DNA from: Planococcaceae bacterium UBA3370
GTDB lineage: Bacteria; Bacillota; Bacilli; Bacillales_A; Planococcaceae
Length of the DNA stretch: 7,882 nucleotides
Direction of reading: 5' to 3'
Assembly (NCBI GenBank): GCA_002360295.1
Contig: DEQI01000164.1
Coordinates: 1 to 7,882 of the forward strand
The notes beneath the pieces are model-generated. The model worked only from the letters and a program-made list of their open reading frames with translations. It did not search any database and had not been told where the DNA came from. Within the stretch, counting starts at the first letter, position 1. The number at the start of each line of letters is the position of its first letter. The position numbers and the translations under genes are program-made. Below are positions 1 through 6,677 of this stretch, piece after piece.

Positions 1-220
1 TGCTCAAACTCCAGAATATTATACTTTCAAATAGGCAGAGCTTTTCGATACACACTACCAATAATCCCCCACTGTACCTCATACTAACAACAATCAAAGT
101 TGTACCCTTTTGCATTTTCCGCTAAACTTACACTAATGTCGTTCATCTTCAGACAAGTTTATATGTATTAAATAGCTTAAAAAAGAGTCTAGATTTTTGA
201 AATAGAGAGGAAGAACTTTC

Positions 221-619
221 ATGCGTCTATGGCATACAGATATCATTCCCTTTTTACCAAAAGGACAATTACTTTCCCAATGGCGCGAGCTAAATAGCAT
301 TTTTGCGAAGGAAGATCAACATATATTAATTAACTATATATATGACTATCCGAAAGATGATTTATATGCGTATACAAAAAAAGTGCTGGAGGAAATGACA
401 AATAGAGGATATCAAATCCGTACTTTTGATAAAATGGAACGTTATTTTTCTGAATTGAAAGATGTAAATGTGGTGAAGCCTTTTGAGCACCATCATAATG
501 ATGAGTATTTAGAAATTTGCTATTACAACTTAAAAGAAAAGTTTATTCGTGGACAAAAGGATTATGATACAGCACTTTTCCAAAAGCTCGATGCATACTT
601 TAAAAAAGGATGTCCTTAA
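221..619 (+). CDS. Endonuclease V-like (pyrimidine-dimer glycosylase family) small protein
   Basis: The 132-aa product resembles the Pyr_excise family (T4 endonuclease V and its short bacterial relatives), which removes UV pyrimidine dimers by a combined glycosylase/AP-lyase reaction. The N-terminal segment QLLSQWREL (residues 16-24) matches the T4 helix QHLMAEYREL, and Glu23 falls at the same number as the T4 catalytic Glu23. T4 uses the amino group of Thr2 as nucleophile; here residue 2 is Arg (MRLWH start), as in many uncharacterised bacterial members. Initiator Met is therefore probably retained and the T4 mechanism may not apply. The start is supported by a purine-rich AGAGAGGAAG at 204-213. 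The gene stands alone on + and converges with the gene at 778-1257. No convincing promoter was found in the 220 bases upstream. Family assignment is fairly secure; DNA repair activity is inferred. Confidence 0.72.
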   Translation: MRLWHTDIIPFLPKGQLLSQWRELNSIFAKEDQHILINYIYDYPKDDLYAYTKKVLEEMTNRGYQIRTFDKMERYFSELKDVNVVKPFEHHHNDEYLEICYYNLKEKFIRGQKDYDTALFQKLDAYFKKGCP

Positions 620-673
620 ACCGTAAAAGGCACATCAACTAAGAAATGCTACCTCTCTCTAAAATCATCACTG

Positions 674-693
674 AAGAGCTATCATGCTCTTTT
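674..693 (+). terminator. Weak possible terminator after the endonuclease V-like gene
   Basis: A 6-bp stem AAGAGC/GCTCTT with a 6-nt loop is followed by a run of only four T residues. It lies 55 bases past the stop codon. The stem and U tract are short, so it may be weak or incidental. Confidence 0.3.
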
Positions 694-736
694 GAGAACA
701 AGTGGTTTCTCGGTAACCAGTTTCGTTGTATTTCTT

Positions 737-769
737 AAAAAAAAGACAGAATCACCATGGATTCTGTCT
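737..769 (-). terminator. Intrinsic terminator of the deoxyribosyltransferase-like gene
   Basis: Read on the - strand, a perfect 10-bp stem AGACAGAATC/GATTCTGTCT with a 6-nt loop is followed by eight consecutive T residues. It begins 9 bases past the stop codon of the - strand gene. The + strand side lacks a T run, so it acts in one direction. Confidence 0.88.
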
Positions 770-777
770 AAAATGAA

Positions 778-1257
778 TTATTTAGAGAGTTTTTCTATTT
801 CTGAAACTACTTCTTCTATTGAACTCACAACGACACCGTTTCGTTTTATAAGTCCTATTACAAATAGATTTCGGTAAACAAACTGATTTTCTGTTCCATC
901 AGCAATGAGTGCCTCTATTTTTTTTGTATTATCGCGTCCTTGTTGACGAACATCGGAATACAGTGCAATAATTGGTCGATTAAAAGAGGAGAATGCTCCA
1001 ATCTCAGCAGCAACACCAGAATCAATTTCTACCCCATCAATAACAGCTATTAAAACATCACTTTGCTGTAAGCTTGTCAAATCTGCCTCTGCTATTGCTA
1101 AACTATCGGCAAAAGATGATTTATCATTAATTGCATCATTTTCCTGCGGTACGTATAAGTCAATTGTTGGTACAGCTTCTCGAATCGCCTTCGCTAGTAC
1201 TTCATTTACATAACGATCTCCAATTGAGAATAATCCATTTGCTAAATATGCTTTCAT
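778..1257 (-). CDS. Nucleoside 2-deoxyribosyltransferase-like protein
   Basis: The 159-aa product has the length and layout of the nucleoside 2-deoxyribosyltransferase family (PF05014), which moves deoxyribose between nucleobases in purine/pyrimidine salvage or hydrolyses deoxynucleotides. Visible signatures are the opening strand and loop KAYLANGLFS (residues 2-11), the hydrophobic strand SDVLIAVIDG (66-75), and the active-site segment IDSGVAAEIGAF (78-89), in which Glu85 corresponds to the catalytic nucleophile of the family. A conserved-looking RNLFVIGLIKRNG stretch is at 129-141. The start ATG is preceded by AAAGGTGG at about 7 bases. It is a single-gene unit with a strong terminator at 737-769. 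Base or nucleotide specificity cannot be read from the sequence. Some members are nucleotide hydrolases or stand-alone enzymes of unknown role, so the exact reaction is inferred. Confidence 0.82.
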   Translation of the reverse strand: MKAYLANGLFSIGDRYVNEVLAKAIREAVPTIDLYVPQENDAINDKSSFADSLAIAEADLTSLQQSDVLIAVIDGVEIDSGVAAEIGAFSSFNRPIIALYSDVRQQGRDNTKKIEALIADGTENQFVYRNLFVIGLIKRNGVVVSSIEEVVSEIEKLSK

Positions 1258-1341
1258 ATTGCCCCACCTTTTTATGTATAACTTACTTTTTTAGCATAAC
1301 ATAATGCGGAAACTTTCATAAGATACCCGGGCAGTTATTCG

Positions 1342-1374
1342 AAAAAACCTGACAATATTCATCTAAATTAGGTT
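1342..1374 (-). terminator. Possible weak terminator of the second MFS gene
   Basis: On the - strand, AACCT overlapping the TAA stop pairs with AGGTT 19 bases later, and the transcript then reads six T residues in a row. The stem is only 5 bp with a long loop, so this is a weak candidate. No better terminator was found between this gene and the next one. Confidence 0.35.
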
Positions 1375-2557
1375 AAACTCTTTCTCCTGTCTTTAATAAA
1401 AAAGGAGTTATTCCACATAAAACCATTGCAGCTGCCATGACAATAAATCCTGTAAAGAATGATCCGCCAGCTAATGTAACTAGATTCCCAATAATAATTG
1501 GAGATATAATTCCCCCAATGAATGCACCAATATTGATTACTGCAAATGATGAACCAATAATAGAAGATGGAATTAATTGGTATGGCAATGATAAAAATGC
1601 AGTAAATGTAAACATAGATAAAGCAGTGACTATATATAAGAAAGTTACCATTAAGAATAAATTACTACTAGTAATAAAGACCATTAAACCGACTGCAGTT
1701 AAGAAACAAGATAAGAACACAAAGTTTTTCTCTTTTCCTGCAAAATACTTTCGTAGTATATATCCTGCTACCGCTGTTGCGATTGCCATAACAATGGCAT
1801 TACCTGTTAAGATTAAACTAATTTCTTTACTTTCCATATTAAAGTTTGCTTTTAATACGGATGGCAACCATGAAAGTAAAGCGACATTGACAAGATTATT
1901 GAACAGTAAGCCTAAAGCTAACACAAGTGTGTTTCTGCTTTTCCATCCATCGAAAAATGATATTTTTTGAGCAGCTTTCATATCTAATTTGTCTTTTTTC
2001 TTTTCTGGTACAAATAGTAACATCAATAGAAAAGCAACAAAAAATAATGTAGCAAGTATCCAATAAGCCATACGCCAGTTATAATTAACAAGTGCTGCAC
2101 CCACAGTATAAGCTAATACGCCCCCAATTCCAGTTGTCATTAAGACGATTGACTGAATAGATGCTTTTTGTTTGCCAATAAAGTTGTCATTAATAATTTT
2201 AGGACTACCATTTGTATAACCTGCATGGCCCACTCCAACAAATAAACGGGCAAATGCTAATAATGCTAAAGAACTAGGTAAACTAAAGCAAAATGAAAAT
2301 AGCACTAAAATAGCAAGTGAGCTTAATAAAAATTTTTTATATCCGAAACGATCTACAAACCATCCAGCTGGAAATGTTATGGCCATATAGCCGATGTAGA
2401 ATACACTAAGGATAATACTTGTTTGGCTTGGTAATAAGCTAAACTCCTCACCAACTGCTATGACGGTTAAGCCCATCATACTTTTATCTAAACTTGAAAT
2501 TGAACCAATAAACAATAAAGTAAGAAGCGTTTTTTTCTGCTGTAGTGTAAGTTTCAT
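1373..2557 (-). CDS. MFS transporter, anion/organic-acid symporter type
   Basis: This is a 394-aa integral membrane carrier of the major facilitator superfamily with about 12 hydrophobic segments and a charged central loop (EKKKDKLD, roughly residues 185-192). The loop 2-3 signature GWFVDRFGYKK is at 65-75, an Asp sits in the first segment (SSLDKSMMG, 21-29), and the fourth segment has an Arg in FARLFVGVG. The pattern resembles anion:cation or aromatic-acid symporters, but substrate cannot be assigned. I start at the internal ATG (2557) because GGAG lies 9 bases before it. The upstream in-frame GTG at 2572 overlaps that GGAG and has no site of its own. A strong terminator at 2703-2740 separates it from the OFA carrier, so it needs its own promoter in 2573-2702. 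I found only poor candidates there (for example TTGCTA, 17 bp, TACTTT). It may work with the amidohydrolase cluster, by inference from adjacency. Confidence 0.85.
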   Translation of the reverse strand: MKLTLQQKKTLLTLLFIGSISSLDKSMMGLTVIAVGEEFSLLPSQTSIILSVFYIGYMAITFPAGWFVDRFGYKKFLLSSLAILVLFSFCFSLPSSLALLAFARLFVGVGHAGYTNGSPKIINDNFIGKQKASIQSIVLMTTGIGGVLAYTVGAALVNYNWRMAYWILATLFFVAFLLMLLFVPEKKKDKLDMKAAQKISFFDGWKSRNTLVLALGLLFNNLVNVALLSWLPSVLKANFNMESKEISLILTGNAIVMAIATAVAGYILRKYFAGKEKNFVFLSCFLTAVGLMVFITSSNLFLMVTFLYIVTALSMFTFTAFLSLPYQLIPSSIIGSSFAVINIGAFIGGIISPIIIGNLVTLAGGSFFTGFIVMAAAMVLCGITPFLLKTGERV

Positions 2558-2566
2558 ATGATTTTT

Positions 2567-2570
2567 CTCC
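2567..2570 (-). promoter_or_regulatory. Shine-Dalgarno site that sets the MFS start at 2557
   Basis: GGAG on the - strand lies 9 bases before the ATG at 2557. It overlaps the alternative GTG at 2572, which argues against that longer start. Confidence 0.7.
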
Positions 2571-2702
2571 ACTTCTATCTAAAGTATTTCTACATTATTA
2601 AACTAGCAAAAATACCCCTTTATTAACCCATATTCCCAACTATCATAACCGTATCCATGTAATACGTGCATAAACTCTATTAACAGAATATTAAAACTAC
2701 AC

Positions 2703-2740
2703 AAAAATAGAGGATGTCAAGTTTCTTTTGACATCCTCTA
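2703..2740 (-). terminator. Strong intrinsic terminator of the OFA carrier gene
   Basis: A perfect 13-bp stem TAGAGGATGTCAA/TTGACATCCTCTA closes a 7-nt loop and is followed on the - strand by five T residues. It lies 71 bases past the OFA stop codon and separates that gene transcriptionally from the next MFS gene. The + strand side has no long T run. Confidence 0.88.
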
Positions 2741-2811
2741 GCTAAAAATTATATAGTTCTACTATTTTAATTTTGAAAACCAAAACTTACTATTTGGATA
2801 TCAATCAAAGC

Positions 2812-4053
2812 TTATTCTGTTTCAAATTTTGGTTTTACGATAAGAGAAACTACAAATAGTGCCATAGCTACAATTGCAAGTACAATTAATGAAATTAAAA
2901 GAATTTTAAAGTTATTACCAGTTGAAGCTAAAATAGCACTTGCGAAAGTTGCAGATAAAGCTGCACCTAGTGAGTTGAATAAAGCCACTGTTCCGAAAAT
3001 AGAACTGAAGTCTTTTACCCCGAACAGAGAAGCTGTTAGAACAGATGGTGCTACTGTAGCTGCTGTTGCCCCGATACCTGTAAACGCAGTGTAAAGGATA
3101 GCCATCCAGAAGTTTCCACCATACATTAAGCAGATGAAACTTAGAACGTTACAAATACCGATAATAATCATTACAACTTTTAAATTGATTTTATCGAATA
3201 CTGGACCAATACCTAATTTACCAAGTAATACAAATAGTGATGCTGCTGATAAAACTATACCTGCGTTCGTTGCTGTCATACCTGCGCCAGTTAAATAAGG
3301 TGTAAGGTTAACAATCATTGCATTAACTACAATACCTGTGATGACAATTGCAATAACAAATAACCAGAATGAGAGCGTTTTAGTTGCTACTTTTTGAGTT
3401 AAACCTTTTAATTCTTGTTGTGCACCTGTATTTACTTTTGCTTCACCAAGTGGAGCAAGTCCTTTTTCAGCAGGAGTAAGTCGAATTACAGTGAAAACAA
3501 ACGGAAGAATTGTTACTACAATTAAAATTGCAGTAGCTAAATATGCTTGTCTCCATCCCATGTTAGCAATCATAGCTGTCATAAGTGGACTTAAGAAGAT
3601 ACCACCAAAACCACTACCTGCCATTGCAATACCTAACGCTAAACCGCGTTTTTCATTAAACCAGTTTGTGATAATTAAAGAAGTTGGTATAAGCGCTGCA
3701 CCTGCAATAGAAATACCTAGTGGAACAGCTGCAATATAGAAAGTCATTAAATTTTGAGCAAGTGAGAATGCTAAATATGCTAATGCACCTAAAATAGTAC
3801 TAACACCAATAAGTAATCTGATATCTACTTTTTTTGCAATCTTACCTACAAATGGTGCGGCAATCATACATGATAAAGCCATGATTGTGTAGTATAGTGT
3901 GAAGCTTGAAGCGCTAAATCCAAGTTCTTCTGTTACTGAGTTAGTAAAAATTGAAGTTAAGTTAATCGCTGGTGTGTATAAGAATGTCATGATCATGAAC
4001 ATTGCAATTACAATCCACCAACCGAAAAACATTTTACCTTTGCTTTTAGCCAT
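2812..4053 (-). CDS. OFA-family MFS transporter (oxalate/formate antiporter or monocarboxylate carrier type)
   Basis: The 413-aa membrane protein is of the OFA/MCT branch of the major facilitator superfamily, whose known members carry oxalate, formate, lactate and other small carboxylates. Typical marks are FFGWWIVIAMF at the start of segment 1 (residues 9-19), NWFNEKRGLALGIAMAGSG (130-148) and GWRQAY around 166 before segment 6. The central loop reads LTPAEKGLAPLGE, as in this branch. About 12 transmembrane segments are visible, ending in a short charged tail. The start is taken at 4053 because GGAGGA lies 7 bases upstream. An ATG at 4068 overlaps that site and is unlikely to be used. The gene follows the amidohydrolase by 169 bases but has its own promoter (4104-4132) and terminator (2703-2740). 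A partnership with the amidohydrolase is inferred from position, and the true substrate is unknown. Confidence 0.9.
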   Translation of the reverse strand: MAKSKGKMFFGWWIVIAMFMIMTFLYTPAINLTSIFTNSVTEELGFSASSFTLYYTIMALSCMIAAPFVGKIAKKVDIRLLIGVSTILGALAYLAFSLAQNLMTFYIAAVPLGISIAGAALIPTSLIITNWFNEKRGLALGIAMAGSGFGGIFLSPLMTAMIANMGWRQAYLATAILIVVTILPFVFTVIRLTPAEKGLAPLGEAKVNTGAQQELKGLTQKVATKTLSFWLFVIAIVITGIVVNAMIVNLTPYLTGAGMTATNAGIVLSAASLFVLLGKLGIGPVFDKINLKVVMIIIGICNVLSFICLMYGGNFWMAILYTAFTGIGATAATVAPSVLTASLFGVKDFSSIFGTVALFNSLGAALSATFASAILASTGNNFKILLISLIVLAIVAMALFVVSLIVKPKFETE

Positions 4054-4060
4054 TTTAATT

Positions 4061-4066
4061 TCCTCC
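4061..4066 (-). promoter_or_regulatory. Shine-Dalgarno site that sets the OFA start at 4053
   Basis: GGAGGA on the - strand lies 7 bases before the ATG at 4053. The upstream ATG at 4068 ends inside this element, so the shorter protein is preferred. Confidence 0.82.
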
Positions 4067-4103
4067 ATATGTGTATGTTCTATGTTGACTAGTAAATTAA
4101 AAT

Positions 4104-4132
4104 ATTATAGGGTTGAAGATTAATATTCTAAA
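4104..4132 (-). promoter_or_regulatory. Sigma-A-type promoter of the OFA carrier gene
   Basis: On the - strand, TTTAGA (4127-4132) and a perfect TATAAT (4104-4109) are separated by exactly 17 bases. The expected start lies near 4097, about 44 bases before the ATG. The large inverted repeat at 4149-4186 lies 17 bases upstream of the -35 box, a position suited to an activator or an upstream repressor site. Confidence 0.62.
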
Positions 4133-4148
4133 AAATATCTACTATTTA

Positions 4149-4186
4149 GAATGTATAATAGTGGAATTAACCACAATTATACATTC
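4149..4186. repeat. 38-nt inverted repeat between amidohydrolase and OFA genes
   Basis: Arms GAATGTATAAT and ATTATACATTC (11 bp, perfect) are followed inward by one A/A mismatch, a further 4 bp (GTGG/CCAC) and a 6-nt loop AATTAA. It starts 37 bases after the amidohydrolase stop and lies just upstream of the OFA promoter. The - strand reads TAAATAGTAGATATTTTTT after the hairpin, so the T run begins about a dozen bases too late for a standard terminator. It could be a regulator-binding palindrome, a transcript-stabilising 3' hairpin, or a poor terminator. Confidence 0.75.
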
Positions 4187-4222
4187 CTGAAAATAAATTG
4201 ATTGATTCTACTTTAACAATAA

Positions 4223-5401
4223 TTAAGCTTTACCTAATAAATCTAAAATAATTTGAACTTCTACTTTTACACCGTTAAATAGTGAGTCTTCAATAATTTT
4301 AAATTTAGGATGGTGGTTCATATAGCCACAACCTTGCTCTGCTTTACCGCCACCTAACCATAAGAAGCAGCCTTTTGTTACTTTTGTATAAGCTGAGAAG
4401 TCTTCACTTGCCATTAACATTGGTGCATCATAAACCTTTTCTTCACCGATTGCTTTAATAGCAGCTGCCTTCGCTTTTTCTGCTAAATCAGGGCTATTGT
4501 AAAGCGCTGAATAACCACGAATATAGTCTAGTTCATATGTAGCACCGTGAGTTGCTGCTACACCTGCAATGATTTCTTTTACTCGTTTTTCCATTAAATC
4601 ACGAACAGCTTCGTTTGTTGTACGAATTGAACAGCTTAAACGAGCAGTATCTGCAATAATATTTGGTGCTTGACCACTATGGAATTCACCAATACTTAGA
4701 ACCGCCATTTCGCTTGGTTTAACGTTACGTGATACAACAGTTTGTAAAGCAGATACCATTTCAGCACCCACAACAATTGGGTCAATTGAGTTTTCTGGCA
4801 TAGCACCATGCGAACCTCGACCTTGAATTTTCAAGAAGAATCCATCAGCAGCTGTAGTAGCCCATCCTGAAGTTACGCCAAGAGAACCTACTTCTAAATT
4901 CGGTAAAATATGTATACCGTAAATTTCATCTACCCCATCTAGTACACCAGCATCAACTAGTTCTTGTGCACCTCCAGGAGTTTGCTCCTCTGCATGTTGG
5001 AAAATGAATTTAACAGTACCAGCAATTTCGTCTTTCATTGTTGAAAGGACACTTGCTGTACCTAATAGCATGGCAGTATGCGTATCATGGCCACAAGCAT
5101 GCATAATTCCTTCTTCTTTTGATTTAAAATCTACCTCTGCCTCTTCGGTAACTGGTAGTGCATCAATATCAGCACGTAAAGCGATTGTTTGTCCTTCTCC
5201 TGCTCCACCAACAAGTGTTGCTACTACGCTTGTTTCTGTAGGACGGCTTAACTCTAAATTTGGAAAAGTAGCTAACGTATCATAAATAAACTGAGATGTC
5301 TTAAACTCCTTAAATGATAACTCTGGATTTTGATGAAGATGTCTTCTCCATTCAATAATTTTTTCGTATGGTATTTTTTCTGTCCAGTTACTAATTGACA
5401 T
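4223..5401 (-). CDS. M20-family amidohydrolase (N-acyl-amino acid / hippurate hydrolase type)
   Basis: The 392-aa product is a cytoplasmic di-metal amidohydrolase of the M20 peptidase family, which cleaves N-acyl groups from amino acids or related amides. Visible elements in order are HLHQNPELSF (21-30), LRADIDALPVTEE (75-87), the metal-binding HACGHDTHTAMLLG (101-114; Cys103, His105), FQHAEEQTPGG (134-144; Glu138 catalytic, Glu139 ligand), GIHILPNLEVG (162-172; His164), the dimerisation-domain GRGSHGAMPE (194-203), MASEDFSAY (330-338) and NHHPKF (362-367), which supplies the last His ligand. No signal peptide is present and the length is normal. FQHAEE replaces the commoner FQPAEE, a variant I believe occurs in some Bacillus relatives. 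The start has GGGGGA 7 bases upstream. It is first of the - strand cluster and divergent from the TetR gene. Substrate (hippurate, acetylated amino acid or other) is not determined. Confidence 0.92.
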   Translation of the reverse strand: MSISNWTEKIPYEKIIEWRRHLHQNPELSFKEFKTSQFIYDTLATFPNLELSRPTETSVVATLVGGAGEGQTIALRADIDALPVTEEAEVDFKSKEEGIMHACGHDTHTAMLLGTASVLSTMKDEIAGTVKFIFQHAEEQTPGGAQELVDAGVLDGVDEIYGIHILPNLEVGSLGVTSGWATTAADGFFLKIQGRGSHGAMPENSIDPIVVGAEMVSALQTVVSRNVKPSEMAVLSIGEFHSGQAPNIIADTARLSCSIRTTNEAVRDLMEKRVKEIIAGVAATHGATYELDYIRGYSALYNSPDLAEKAKAAAIKAIGEEKVYDAPMLMASEDFSAYTKVTKGCFLWLGGGKAEQGCGYMNHHPKFKIIEDSLFNGVKVEVQIILDLLGKA

Positions 5402-5506
5402 ATTAATTCCCCCAGTATCTTTAAGTAATCTTCTTCATTAAATTCAACTTACAAGTAAATATGGTATAACCATTTCGTGAAATTAATTAGTTAAGATCAG
5501 ACCTTC

Positions 5507-5520
5507 CAAATTTAAATTTG
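5507..5520. promoter_or_regulatory. Perfect 14-bp palindrome in the amidohydrolase leader, candidate operator
   Basis: CAAATTTAAATTTG reads identically on both strands. It lies about 40-53 bases downstream of the predicted amidohydrolase transcription start, where a bound repressor could block elongation. Binding by the adjacent TetR protein is a guess, and short AT palindromes also arise by chance in such DNA. Confidence 0.4.
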
Positions 5521-5566
5521 TCTCATTTTCGGCGCCTGTTTAAGACATTTTCTTTCTACACACAGA

Positions 5567-5595
5567 ATAATATCAGGAAACTAAAAAACTTTCAA
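5567..5595 (-). promoter_or_regulatory. Sigma-A-type promoter of the amidohydrolase gene
   Basis: On the - strand TTGAAA (5590-5595, five of six consensus bases) and TATTAT (5567-5572, five of six) are separated by exactly 17 bases. A/T tracts lie directly upstream. The predicted start is near 5560, giving a leader of about 160 bases before the ATG at 5401, long enough to hold regulatory structure. Confidence 0.65.
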
Positions 5596-5783
5596 TAGTT
5601 TTCTAGTTTTCTTTTTAAAAAATTTTTCCAAGGTCAAGTCCGCTAGACAACTCAACCTTTTTCTTTGATAATTTAGCATTATATTGTTAAATAGACTTGA
5701 TTTACTCGAACGATTATTAAATTTGTCAAGCGTTGATTTTGATAAAAAGAATATAAAGTGTTATGTTTTGTTTTGGGAGCAGT

Positions 5784-5794
5784 TGTTATATAAT
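5784..5794 (+). promoter_or_regulatory. Possible -10 region for the TetR gene
   Basis: TGTTATATAAT contains a perfect TATAAT (5789-5794) and a TG pair upstream, as in extended -10 promoters. A matching -35 is poor (TTTTGT at 17 bases), so this is tentative. Use would give a leader of roughly 130 bases. Confidence 0.35.
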
Positions 5795-5927
5795 ACATTT
5801 CCCATCGTTTTTCATACATTTTTTTGATAATATTGCTATTATTAAATGGAGTAATGCTGAAAAAATCTATTTTTTGTTCACGATATATGAGTAAATTTTT
5901 AAGAGTATTTATTTAAGGAGTAATAAC

Positions 5928-6524
5928 ATGAATGTTAATCAACAGATTATAGAAGAAGGAAAGAAATTGGTTGAAAAATACGGCTTTCGTAAATTCACAA
6001 TGGACGAAATAGCCCAAAATATACGCATTAGTAAACGTACGATTTATCAACACTTTAAGACAAAAAACGAATTAGTTAGCTCAATTATTGATTCAATTAT
6101 TGAGGATGATCGTGAGGAATTAAAAAATCATGTAAATCAAGAAAGTGACTATGTAGAAAAATTACGAGCAGTATTTTATCTTTATCACATTAAAATGCTG
6201 AAAAAAGAATACTTAAATGAACTAAGAAAATATTCTCCTGATGATTGGAACAAATTCAAAGAGTTTAGTGAACGAAGAAGAACCTATGTCAAACAAATTT
6301 ATAATGAAGGTGTAGAAAAAGGCATCTTTATAAATAAAATACCTAAGTTCCCCACGTCTCCAGCAATCATTGATGAAGATCACGTAGCTGATTTATTAAT
6401 TTTTCTTTTAACATCTATTATTAATCAAGCATTTGAAACCGAATTAATCGATTATGAATTTGATATCAACACTGCGCTTGTCTATTCCTTTGAAATGGTC
6501 ATTTCGATGTTTTTAGCAAAATAA
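5928..6524 (+). CDS. TetR/AcrR-family transcriptional regulator
   Basis: The 198-aa product has a standard TetR N-terminal DNA-binding domain. Helix 1 is at about residues 5-18, then GFRKFTMDEIAQNIRISKRT (19-38) and IYQHFKTKNELV (39-50) complete the helix-turn-helix and the following anchor helix. The remaining residues (about 60-198) form the variable helical ligand-binding and dimerisation domain, with no recognisable ligand signature. The ATG has AAGGAG 7 bases upstream. It is divergent from the amidohydrolase across 526 bp, an arrangement in which TetR proteins usually repress themselves and the neighbour until a ligand binds. The likely targets are therefore the amidohydrolase and carrier genes, but this is inference from position. 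A strong hairpin terminator follows at once. Confidence 0.92.
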   Translation: MNVNQQIIEEGKKLVEKYGFRKFTMDEIAQNIRISKRTIYQHFKTKNELVSSIIDSIIEDDREELKNHVNQESDYVEKLRAVFYLYHIKMLKKEYLNELRKYSPDDWNKFKEFSERRRTYVKQIYNEGVEKGIFINKIPKFPTSPAIIDEDHVADLLIFLLTSIINQAFETELIDYEFDINTALVYSFEMVISMFLAK

Positions 6525-6526
6525 AT

Positions 6527-6577
6527 AAAAGCTACAGTCAATTGAATTGAACCATTCATTTGACTGTAGCTTTTTTT
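6527..6577 (+). terminator. Strong intrinsic terminator of the TetR gene, possibly bidirectional
   Basis: A perfect 15-bp stem AAAAGCTACAGTCAA/TTGACTGTAGCTTTT starts 3 bases past the stop codon and ends in seven T residues. A second inner stem TGAAT/ATTCA extends it. On the - strand the hairpin is followed by TTTTATTTATTTT, so it could also stop transcripts of the convergent gene at 6678-7538. Confidence 0.92.
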
Positions 6578-6677
6578 AAATTTTTTATTTTTATTACAAA
6601 TTTATTATACATTCACGCCTTTGTTTAAATAACTTGCTTATATAGATTCTTCCTAAATTTAACTTTAGTAGAAACTT

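Larger units (their letters stand above)
5402..5927. other. 526-bp divergent regulatory region between amidohydrolase and TetR genes
   Basis: No gene is supported here. From left to right it holds the amidohydrolase ribosome site (5408-5413), a small palindrome ATGGT-ATA-ACCAT (5461-5473), a perfect 14-bp palindrome (5507-5520), a GGCGCC in AT-rich surroundings (5531-5536), a good - strand promoter (5567-5595) with A/T tracts behind it (about 5596-5630) that could act as an UP element, and a + strand TATAAT (5789-5794). The TetR ribosome site AAGGAG is at 5915-5920. No riboswitch class was recognised. Confidence 0.7.

Noticed and set aside
86..104. ACAAC/GTTGT hairpin as a terminator of an upstream gene
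   Set aside because: Stem of only 5 bp with no adjacent T run.
692..877. A 61-codon open frame on +
   Set aside because: It crosses the - strand terminator at 737-769 and runs into the end of the deoxyribosyltransferase-like gene; no homology or ribosome site was seen.
1437..1970. A 177-codon open frame on + inside the second MFS gene
   Set aside because: It is antisense to a clear membrane carrier, has no ribosome site, and its composition is that expected from reading hydrophobic codons backwards.
4177..4191. CodY-like box (TATTTTCAGGAATGT on -) at the edge of the inverted repeat
   Set aside because: Four of fifteen positions differ from consensus, and such matches are common by chance in AT-rich DNA.
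5004..5285. A 93-codon open frame on + inside the amidohydrolase
   Set aside because: It is a shadow of a strongly conserved enzyme on the opposite strand.
5402..5560. Riboswitch or T-box in the amidohydrolase leader
   Set aside because: No recognisable conserved core, specifier region or terminator/antiterminator pair with a U tract was found.
5720..5740. Possible catabolite-response element around TCAAGCGTTGA
   Set aside because: It has a short TCAA-GCG-TTGA symmetry, but the outer TG and CA positions of the cre consensus are not in register.
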